Source: Lineus longissimus (taxonomy: Eukaryota; Nemertea; Pilidiophora; Heteronemertea; Lineidae). From it: DNA of 64,000 bases. The notes beneath the pieces were generated by a model. That model was not told the DNA's origin. It made no database searches and was given only the letters and a program-made list of their open reading frames with translations. Both the position numbers and the translations under genes were made by a program. The stretch lies in NCBI RefSeq assembly GCF_910592395.1, contig NC_088326.1, forward strand, positions 10,733,001 through 10,797,000. Direction: 5' to 3'. Position 1 is the stretch's first letter. Each line of letters starts with the position of its first letter. This document shows positions 57,401-64,000 of the stretch, one piece after another.

Positions 57401-57901
57401 AAGTGTCGATAGCGCCAATTCAAAGGCTGCTTGGCTGTCCAAATCGTCTGGGTTATCTGAGGTGACGAAAACAACTTTTTCGGGAGAGGGATCTTTTTTA
57501 GAAACTTGGGCCGATTCTTTTTGGGGAACTTGAACTGGATCCTTTGGGGGGACTTGTACAGGCTCCTTTTTCGACTCTTGGTCTGGTTCCCTTTTGGGAA
57601 GTTGAACTGGTTCCCTTTTGGGAAACGGGACCGGCTCCGACGGTTGCGTAGAAAAGAACAACTCGCGTGGCGAAGCCTCGACTTGGACTCTTTCGGATTT
57701 CTGAACGGATTCCTTGACGACTGGTGTCGATTGTGGATTATTCTCACCAGGTGGCGTTGTTTTCTCAGGCGAGGGTGTCCGTTCAGCCGGCTGTTTTACC
57801 TGCGATTGTTGGGGTGGAGTTTTAGATGGCGTACTTTCCTTATTTTCGCCCAGCGTGTACTTTTCCTTTCCCGACCGTTTAAAGCACGGAAAACACGGCA
57901 T
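48394..57901 (-). CDS. CAP1: Cyclase-associated protein (CAP), complete 11-exon coding region
   Basis: CAP proteins recycle cofilin-bound ADP-actin and promote nucleotide exchange on actin monomers in the cytosol. Eleven exons join with matching phases into 650 codons plus stop. In order the protein has an N-terminal extension (about 1-181), a short amphipathic helix with ERLVSRLEK (about 187-195), the helical domain that binds cofilin-actin (about 217-389, containing FREKNRR and ALGWVSV), a proline-rich profilin-binding stretch (about 395-425), a WH2 motif with LKKVTDDMKTHKNPGL (about 449-464), a second proline-rich linker, and the CARP beta-helix domain (about 500-640, with DNCKKMALVFEDVV and KSSEMNIMVP). 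Vertebrate CAP1 is about 475 residues, so this protein is longer only at its N terminus. An in-frame TGA at 57932-57934 lies ten codons upstream of the ATG. Whether it is orthologous to CAP1 or to an ancestral single CAP is open, so the symbol is a family label. Confidence 0.95.
48946..49172 (-). CDS. CAP1: CAP coding exon 10 (CARP domain core)
   Basis: Encodes DNCKKMALVFEDVVSCVDFV, then NIDKTDGCQVFLSKDS and AKSSEMNIMVP, ending DDGDF. These are signature strands of the CARP beta-helix that binds ADP-actin and dimerises. Phase 1 in, phase 0 out. Confidence 0.96.
49265..49575. repeat. 23-bp minisatellite in CAP intron 9
   Basis: About 13 diverged units of the form GATTCTTGGTAAGTTGGAA, each containing GTAAGTTGG on the plus strand. 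The 84-codon minus frame here is a product of the repeat. Confidence 0.85.
49679..49802 (-). CDS. CAP1: CAP coding exon 9 (CARP domain)
   Basis: Encodes EHQDNQSNLMITTGEIQQTV and then YVYKCTNSTLKI, ending KINSITL. This aligns with the VENQENVSNLVI...YIYKCVNTTLQI stretch of vertebrate CAP. Acceptor CAG, donor GTAAGT. The exon is too short to stand out as an open frame but is needed to bridge exons 8 and 10 in phase. Confidence 0.93.
49906..50081 (-). CDS. CAP1: CAP coding exon 8 (WH2 motif and linker)
   Basis: Begins GLKKVTDDMKTHKNPGLRLG, the actin-monomer-binding WH2 motif, followed by a Pro/Lys/Ala linker and KLALEGKKWLV at the start of the CARP domain. Phase 1 in, phase 0 out. Confidence 0.95.
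50082..50850. other. CAP intron 7, left part
   Basis: AT-rich sequence without genes. The right half of the intron is the MITE-derived array and a full MITE. Confidence 0.5.
50851..51440. repeat. 118-bp tandem array built partly from MITE sequence
   Basis: Five copies starting GAAATTCAG at 50851, 50969, 51087, 51204 and 51322. The second half of each unit (CCATTCAATTTGACCTCTCT then CTGGACACTTCTTTATTAAG) is the interior of the pogo-like MITE. The final copy runs into the normal MITE right end near 51440-51465. Confidence 0.9.
51535..51712. mobile_element. Pogo/Tigger-like MITE beside CAP exon 7 donor
   Basis: TA-flanked, CAGTAGAACCTCCATCAGCG to GAGGTTCTACTG. Confidence 0.9.
51736..51910 (-). 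CDS. CAP1: CAP coding exon 7 (proline-rich P1 region)
   Basis: Encodes GVVSAAPAPPPPGAPAPPPP and further prolines, then SKGSAGDAAKAALFSELNKG leading to the WH2 motif. Poly-proline at this place binds profilin in known CAPs. The donor GTATGG lies 18 bp from the end of a pogo-like MITE (51535-51712). Confidence 0.93.
52659..52764 (-). CDS. CAP1: CAP coding exon 6 (end of helical domain)
   Basis: Encodes DPKQADWAKNWIKMLKDLAA and then YIKEFHRTGLTWNPK, the family's AYIKEFHTTGL block. Phase 2 in, phase 0 out. Donor GTAGGT. Confidence 0.94.
52889..53066. mobile_element. Pogo/Tigger-like MITE in CAP intron 5
   Basis: TA-flanked on both sides, CAGTAGAACCTCTCTATT to GAGGTTCCACTG, in the opposite orientation to the copy at 51535. 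Confidence 0.9.
53222..53307 (-). CDS. CAP1: CAP coding exon 5 (helical domain)
   Basis: Encodes APTPGPYVQQMEESSQFYTN and then KVLKEFRE, matching the PKPGPYV block of other CAPs. Acceptor TAG, donor GTAAGT. Phase 0 in, phase 2 out. Confidence 0.93.
53778..53911 (-). repeat. Two degenerate copies of CAP exon 4 end plus donor
   Basis: On the minus strand, about 69-bp units repeat the last 52 bases of exon 4 followed by GTATGTTAACATTT. The copy at 53847-53898 ends ALGWVAM before GTATGT; the copy near 53778-53830 ends ALGWVPW and lacks a clean donor. Confidence 0.85.
53916..54062 (-). CDS. CAP1: CAP coding exon 4 (helical domain core)
   Basis: Forty-nine codons from DADLQKFLKPLVDII through FREKNRR to EGIPALGWVSV, followed by a GTATGT donor at 53910-53915. 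This is the most conserved part of the helical domain. Two degenerate copies of its last 52 bases and donor follow in the intron, so the position of the functional donor deserves a transcript check. Confidence 0.93.
54406..54480 (-). CDS. CAP1: CAP coding exon 3 (helical domain)
   Basis: Twenty-five codons from APMVERGYKAVRDLL to TASKQQKPK, in phase 0 at both ends. Acceptor TAG, donor GTAAGG. It matches the LLVTAS stretch of the CAP helical domain. Confidence 0.93.
55118..55221 (-). CDS. CAP1: CAP coding exon 2 (helical domain start)
   Basis: The acceptor is CAG before 55221 and the donor is GTAAGT. It encodes ALPVFVDEFDAQIINGG and then a segment ending KKIGGSVAEV, matching the start of the CAP helical domain. 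It enters at phase 1 and leaves at phase 0. Confidence 0.93.
55945..56830. repeat. 12-bp tandem array in CAP intron 1, about 73 copies
   Basis: Unit TTAATTTGACAG or CTAATTTGACAG. The register is kept across the whole array without an insertion or deletion, so both strands stay open for over 320 codons (NLTVNLTA and VKLTVKLA repeats). These frames are not genes. Confidence 0.97.
57253..57901 (-). CDS. CAP1: CAP coding exon 1 (N-terminal extension plus first helix)
   Basis: Residues 1-216 plus one base, ending at a GTACGT donor. It starts MPCFPCFKRSGKEK: two cysteines next to basic residues, which could be a lipid-attachment site (inference). Residues 20-140 are low complexity, rich in Pro, Lys, Glu and Ser, with imprecise repeats of the form K-[KR]-[ED]-P-V-Q. 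Residues 154-185 (QAAFELALSTLAKLYEIR and following) look folded. The family-typical start, MSQEMERLVSRLEK, is Met182 at 57356-57358. Starting there gives 469 residues, close to the usual CAP length, so an internal or alternative start is possible. Confidence 0.85.
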
Positions 57902-58389
57902 TGTGAACCGTGCCTTGGATGAAGGGGTTAATCAGCTGATTTGGGACCAACTGTCGAGCCTCTGAGCATTATATGCAACTAAATGCTGCAAATTTAAGGA
58001 TTTTATTTTAAAGGTTGAATTTTTTGATTTAGTAGACAACCAGTGCAAAACTTCACTAGTACTTTACATGACAACCATCACAACAGGCAGCATGACGACA
58101 CATACAATTTTAACTCTTTGAGCCCAGAATACGTTTTCCAAAAAAATCATTGTCATAATCCAAACATTTCATGGCAATGTAAGGGGTCATACACGATAAT
58201 CAACATTTTAAATGGTAAAAAACTTACGCTAGCGGGGTGGGGGGTCAGAGTCAAAATGTACACTTTAGCAATTCAATGTTCTCAGAAATCAGCATTTTTT
58301 CAGGGGGGCAGGAGGTGGTTTGCAGAGAGTATGTTTTGTACTTGTTTGGAAAGGTTGATAATTATGGAAGACCCCTAACAACATATACG

Positions 58390-58445
58390 AATGATATTGA
58401 TTGATTGATTGATGATTGATTGATGGATGGATTGATGACTTGATT
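58390..58445. repeat. (ATTG)n microsatellite
   Basis: Irregular ATTGATTG/GATGATTG run. Confidence 0.8.
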
Positions 58446-58599
58446 GACTGGATGATGACAGACAGAAACTACTGTTACGAAAGACTGCAAGATATTGTAC
58501 ATGTTGTCTGCACTTTTGACCAAGGACACTTTCGTGTAACTTAGGAAAAAAATATCACAACTGTCAAGAGCTACAGCAAAAAGTTCTCAAAACAGACCT

Positions 58600-58690
58600 A
58601 CATAAATGTAACCCCAAATGTGAAGCGCTTTGAGAATGTTGTTCATTGTAAAGCACTATATAAGAACTTGCATCTATTCCATTTTTGTGA
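58600..58690. repeat. SINE-like tail
   Basis: GTGAAGCGCTTTGAGAATG and AAAGCACTATATAAG resemble the 3' parts of common invertebrate SINE-like repeats. Confidence 0.4.
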
Positions 58691-59542
58691 AGACCAGCCA
58701 TTTTGTCAATCCTGACCCGAATTCATGGTCAATCCATATTTGCATTGAGAGGATGTCTACAGGCAGACAGTTGACACAGTACATTTGTAAACAATGTGCT
58801 GGCAAAGCAAGCAGTGCAGTGTAAATTTAGGAATAAATATAGTACGAAGTCCTATTTGTCATTTTTTATTCATAAGTCTTCACCTAAGACTCAATTTTTC
58901 TAGGCTGAAGAACATTTTCACCCCCTATTCCCTTCTTCATTTTTAGCCATCTGTAGTAGACCTTTATTTTGCAGAGCTAGCCACCTCACTCCCAATCCCA
59001 TTGACCCTCGCTCAAGTTACAAATGTAGGTTTGCACATTAACCACTAACAGTTCAAACCATATTTTAAACGGTAAAAAACATTCTATGACCACAGTGATC
59101 AGGTAACCCCACCCCCACACAAACTTAGATCATCTGTAAAAGAAGTGATAGTGTTTTAGACGTTATCACACAGGTATTCAGGGCTCAAAGAGTTTCAGAA
59201 GAGAAATGTATTCATGCCAGTGATAAACTGTTAGTAATTTAAAAACACTGAAGTGAGTCGTCAGTTCAAAACTTCAAAAAGCTTCAGTTAAATTCACAGC
59301 ATTCATGATTTTATTAGAATTTTTATGCAAATGAGGCTCATGAATAATCAATATGCAAATGACATGCTAATTATTCAAAACTTTGGCAGATCCTTTATGT
59401 TGCTAGTGCTACATGTAAGAGGCAAGGCAGGGACAGGAACACTAACCCTTTCACCAAGGTGCAAACTTTCCCATAACAAAAATTTAACACGATGTTGATC
59501 GATTCCCTTGGATGTTTCTTTTTAAGTAATTCAGAGAGCTAT

Positions 59543-59642
59543 ACTACTCAACAGGGTGACCCAGAATTGTTTCCCTTGCACAATAGAATTCTCTTGTGTG
59601 CCCATTGTGTGAGGGAAAATAATTCTGGGCCACCCTGTAGTG
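59543..59642. mobile_element. 102-bp palindromic MITE, copy 2
   Basis: Same hairpin family as 46838-46939, with GGTGACCCAGAATTGTTTCC and its complement. Confidence 0.75.
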
Positions 59643-61309
59643 CACTTCACCAAAAAATTATCTGGTGTAAACATGCAACCGTTTTTGTGGGATCTTTTTT
59701 ATTATGTGATCATCTTACTCATCTAAATAAAAAAATTTCACTCAGCCCCTTAATGTTGTCACGAAAGACAGCTTCTTAGATTTTGGCATATGGCCTTTTT
59801 CTTTTTCTTTGATGTGTAAGTTAGTTTGGACTCTATATGCACACGGTGAATGGACGGGAAAGGAAAAGTATACCACCATTAGTACTTCACAAAATCAAAA
59901 CCATGGAAACAGGATGAAAGAAGTGCTTGTGAACTACATACAATACAACTATAAACTACAATTTTAACTACCAAACTGCCTTTCAAAATGACAAATTGAT
60001 CCTAATTTCTATTCTAAATTTTTACAATAGTGAAAGATCGACCAAAGGCACCACCACCTTGGCTAGGACTTGAAACCTTGAAGCGAATCAGCTCTCATTC
60101 TAACATCAACATCTACTAGCACTAGGATATTGATCCTCGCTAAACGTGAGGTCCCAGGAGTGCAATACAATGGGATAAGAGGCCTACCGAGCTGACAGGT
60201 CGAATACGCTGTGAACAGCTCATCCACGTTAACAATTTTCCGATAAATCATGACTTGAACTTTTTAACTGTCAAGTTCAAGCATAGCTGGCGCCATCTGT
60301 TGCCAGTGTCTGGACCGTGTCAGTGAAGAAAACATCTTTCTGGCAACCAAAGTAGACAGAACAAAGCAAGCAAAAAGTTCTCAACCACATCTAAGGGTAC
60401 AGAAACCCTTTTATTTCCTTAGCCCTATATGTTTAACAAAAACATCCATTTCAATATACAATGGGTTGTTATATCCATGCCCATGCTCAGAAACTATAAT
60501 TAGTATGACAAATGAAGGCATTATCCAAGAGCAAGTCATTTCTTCTTCGAAAAGTAATTATTTGCATAGATGAAATAAAACTTGTTTGAAATTGTAACTG
60601 TAAGATCACGAATAGTGAAATAAAACATAAATACTATAATCATGCAGATCAAACACTAGTGTACAAATTTAAAATTCTCATCCAAATAGTAAATACACAA
60701 AAAATTAAAACAACAATAAAAACATTTAATAGGATGCTTTTAAAATGGCACAGACTGCAAAGCGGTCATATGAATTTTAAGGAATCTTGAAAAGAAGGAA
60801 GTAAGTCGGTAATTAACTCTTTCCCTGCCACAGTTATTTTTAATTAATATCCCCCAGTTTGCCACGATTTCGCTATTTTTACCAGATTTTCAATAATTTT
60901 TTTAAAAAAACAAGAAGACATATATCCTTGAAACCTGTTTGATTTTCTTTGTTTCAGCTTACTCTTTCACCTACAAATCAGTTGTACTGCTTTTTTCCAT
61001 GGTAGTCATTGAAACAATCACCTCTGCAGAGGGGTACTTTGCAGGTTTTGCTTCTATCAGCAGGAAACATGTGGTTTTTCCCACCAGTTTCACTTGATGA
61101 ATTAACAAAATGCATGCATAGAATGAGCAGACCATCGTCTGCATGGAAGCCGAACACATCAAACCATTTCCTGGTTCAGTACCGACATGACCTCTGGTGT
61201 TATGACGGAGAACTAATAATTTCGTTCTGGCACGAGTTTGGCAGGAAACGGGTGGGAAGTTGCAGTCGTTCTAGAACGAGTTTGGCAGGCAAAGAGTTAA
61301 AGAAGGCAT

Positions 61310-61515
61310 GCCTTCAAATAAGACACTTTTACAGAGTTGGCCCGAAACTGGCGACAGTACGCTTTAGACAATGAGAGACTGCTAAGATGTGGAATCGGGA
61401 ATGATTGCATCCTCGCTTTGCCAGTTGGCAGATTCCACATTTTAGCAGTCTCCCATTGTCTAAACCGTACCATCGCCACTTCTGGTATGTCTGGGCCAAC
61501 TCTGTAGTGTCGTAT
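61310..61515. mobile_element. Hairpin MITE, left of a pair
   Basis: Arms with AGAGTTGGCCC / GGGCCAACTCT and inner GAGACTGCTAAGATGTGGAA / TTCCACATTTTAGCAGTCTC. Confidence 0.75.
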
Positions 61516-61519
61516 TATG

Positions 61520-61700
61520 TACACGACACTTAAGAAGTTGGCCCGGAAGTGGGAGACTGCTAAAATGTGAAATTGGGAATGATTGCATCCTCGCTTTACC
61601 AGTTGGCAGATTCCACATTTTAGCAGTCTCCCGATCCCATTTGTTAAAACCTACCGTCGCCACTTCTGCCAGCACTGCGCCAACTTCTTAAGTATCTCAT
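61520..61700. mobile_element. Hairpin MITE, right of a pair
   Basis: Arms ACTTAAGAAGTTGGCCC / GCGCCAACTTCTTAAGT with the same inner hairpin as its neighbour. Confidence 0.75.
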
Positions 61701-62104
61701 CTGTAGGTCTACACACAAAGGCATAAAATACCCAAGGTCAAGACTAATATAAGATTCTCAACAATCTGGGGAACTGATTATCCAGGGTGACCCCTGGCCC
61801 TTAGGCCTTTGAACATTAGAATTAACAGTGAACTTCTGTTTTCTGCTTCTGTATCAGTCATGCATACTGTATTACACACTGTATCATGTAGGAGCCAGTT
61901 TTCGCGGGTCTTATCACAGTGCAGATTTACTAGCTTCCAGCGATTCCATACACGCAAAAGCTTATTTATTACGAAATTTGAGATCAATAATGAAATATCT
62001 GGGGTGCTGCGTGGATGTTTTAAGCGTGAATTAATCTTGAAATCGCTCACTGAAAGATCGATGCAGACCAAAACAAATCCGAAGCGGCTCCCCCATTTTC
62101 GCGG

Positions 62105-62640
62105 GTATTGCGCATGCGCGACTGATTGTTGTGTTTCTGTGCAGTGCATGATCCTAGGTATTGACCCAGTGTTTTGAACATAATTAGAGAATTGCTTGCC
62201 TGTTTAGGACGCATTTTGGGCGCTTTCTTTGCAGAACGAAATGAAAATCAAAAATCAGAAAATTTCTTCTCTGGAAACGAAGTGACGCGCGAGAAAACGG
62301 GAAAAAACGGGTTTTCGCGAAATTGGGGATGACTCGAAATTGGGGAGCAGCACCATACTAGGCCTACATTCACTTCCGCATTCGGCAAAATACCGGCAGG
62401 ATTCCGACAAACTTCGCACCCGTTTTCCTAGCAAATGCAACCGAATATTCACCGAAACGCAAGTGCAACTTGACAATTCGTAATCGCAGACCCTAACTAG
62501 CCACATGCCATTGACAAAAACCTTCACAAAGGAACAAGAGAAAGAAAAAAAATCGGTATCTGACTCATTTTTCTCAAACATGGAGGCAGCCATTTTGAAG
62601 TTCTGTGGGTGTGTACCCGTCGGTATTTCTGCAGAATGCG
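62105..62640. promoter_or_regulatory. Promoter-like region upstream of CAP
   Basis: TGCGCATGCGCG at 62109-62120 fits the NRF1 consensus. On the minus strand CAAAATGGCTGCC near 62585-62597 resembles a YY1-type start-site element. The stretch is richer in CpG than its surroundings. It could hold a non-coding first exon of CAP 4.7 kb upstream of the ATG (inference). Confidence 0.35.
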
Positions 62641-63749
62641 GGAAATCCTGACCGCCAAAAGCAAAATCGGGTGTCACTTCTTGAAGAACACACTTTATTC
62701 AATGTCCGATGCAAGTTTGACGGAGGTTGATTCAGTAATTTACAAATAAACGACAGAAAACCAAGATGTCACACACTAACCTACCAATTTCCGTGACTCA
62801 CGTCACCGTTAGATGGCGCTGTAGTGAAACAAAAGAGCGACGCTAAAAGGGTGTGAAAGAAATGGTGTTCCATGAAATAGATAGTCCCTGCTACAATAGC
62901 TTTTTATTTTGTTTTCGGCCAGGCTTAGCAACATATCGATTTGATGAAGTTCCAAACAGATGTAGAGTAAATTATCTGATCATTGACATTGACTTATTCC
63001 ATTGAGATCATCTCCAAAGTTTACCGGTAAAGATTGTGAATTCTTTTATAGAGTACTGAATGATTCAGACCTGGAACCCGAAGTGTTGTGAAGAACGTTT
63101 ATATTGTATGCAGTTAAGAGGACCCCCAATACCTGGTGTAACATCTATTGCTGTCCTCTTATTTCAGTGTTTCCAAACAATAAACAGCGAGAGAAACCTA
63201 GACTCATGGGTCAGTCCATTGCGTCATCAAATGGCTGAGGGACGAGGAGGCCGTTCACTGTGTCCGGAGTGTAGAGCTAGAGAAACCAAGACTTTTCAAT
63301 AGGGGGAGACAAAGTGCAAGAAGCGCGGTAATCTGTAGTTCCTTCGCACGGCGACAGATGGCGCGTTCGAATGGCGAAGACACGGGTGTCGAAAAACCCG
63401 GCCGCGAATTTTTTTTTCTTAAACCTTTCGGGCCGTACAGTGTACATTTGTACACAGGTTCTCAGCCAATCAGAATCCGTTGAATCTGAAGAAAGCACCA
63501 CATTGTCTGGTGAAGTGCGTTGAAAACAATCAGTCTTGAAAAAACACATTGCACGAAATGATAAATTTTGACTACTGTATGCAAAACAGCAGGGATTGCT
63601 ATTCTACTTGTGTCATTTGAACCCATTTTGCTTGTATAGTTTTGTTTGTATTTTATACTGTGTAGTAGAACTTTCCATTATATCAATAGATATTTCTGTA
63701 AATGATGATTCAAATAACGCTGTTCTCAGCATACAGTATCAAAATATAC

Positions 63750-63860
63750 TGGAGGAAGACCATACACATGAGGCAGTAACGAAAGACAAGTCTCATTGCA
63801 GAGAAACATATTCATACTGGAGGAAGACCATTCACATGAGACAAGTCTCATTGTATATTC
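63750..63860. repeat. Short tandem duplication
   Basis: ACTGGAGGAAGACCATACAC and its near copy 60-70 bp later, each followed by ACAAGTCTCATTG. Confidence 0.7.
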
Positions 63861-64000
63861 ATACTCAATATGATATCTGAAGGACTATCCCTTGGATCTT
63901 GGAGATGGGCTATTGTTATTGTCCTTTCTGTAGGTAGGCATATGTTGCAGGCAGCATAATTCAAATATCTAAAATCTAAATAACAAGGAAAAAGAAACGC

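Larger units (their letters stand above)
57902..61300. other. Sequence upstream of CAP without supportable genes
   Basis: AT-rich, with the microsatellite, SINE-like tail and MITE listed separately. Scattered short frames show no protein sense. Confidence 0.5.

Noticed and set aside
62255-62677. 140-codon minus-strand frame with MAASMFEKNESD
   Set aside because: No similarity seen. It overlaps a promoter-like region, so the ATGGCTGCC is better explained as a start-site motif.

Overview
The window is animal nuclear DNA, most likely from a marine invertebrate. It shows short coding exons with GT-AG splice sites, long AT-rich introns, tRNA-derived SINE-like repeats, many short inverted-repeat elements (MITEs) and many minisatellites. 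There is no bacterial operon structure, CRISPR array, rRNA or intact tRNA gene. The phylum cannot be fixed from the sequence alone. Exon boundaries were read by eye from splice sites, reading phase and protein sense. Each link in both gene chains is phase-consistent, but none is confirmed by transcripts.

Two genes can be supported, both on the minus strand. The upstream one (57901 to 48394) is a complete cyclase-associated protein (CAP, the actin-recycling protein). Its eleven coding exons predict 650 residues. It carries the helical domain, proline-rich stretch, WH2 motif and CARP beta-sheet domain of the family, plus an unusual N-terminal extension of about 181 residues.

The downstream one (41812 to 913, continuing past the left edge) is a large gene I do not recognise. 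Twenty-nine coding exons join without a phase break into at least 2,311 residues. They include one 2.4-kb exon dense in RRxS-type phosphorylation consensus sites, several Lys/Pro-rich exons, an Asp/Glu-rich exon and a C-terminal coiled coil. Two extra ATG exons (16162 and 11938) end in phase-compatible donors. They suggest internal promoters, or that the left part (16 kb to 0.9 kb) is a separate gene.

The rest is repeat-rich intron and intergenic DNA. About ten copies of a TA-flanked, pogo/Tigger-like MITE (ends CAGTRGAACCTC and its complement) are scattered across the window, and three sit within 20 bp of a splice site. Tandem arrays include units of 12 bp (55.95-56.83 kb), 19 bp (34.4-34.8 kb), 21 bp (0.5-2.1 kb), 23 bp (49.3-49.6 kb), 26 bp (4.1-4.3 kb), 33 bp (28.1 kb), 35 bp (10.0-10.6 kb), 65 bp (14.3-16.1 kb, with diverged relatives at 32.8, 45.6 and 48.1 kb) and 118 bp (50.85-51.44 kb, made from MITE sequence). 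Most long open frames outside the exons are products of these repeats. The 41.8-48.2 kb stretch between the genes and the 57.9-64 kb stretch upstream of CAP hold only repeats and promoter-like motifs. I see no novel multi-gene system. The strongest leads are the CAP extension, a triplicated CAP splice-donor segment, MITEs abutting splice sites, and the unrecognised giant gene.
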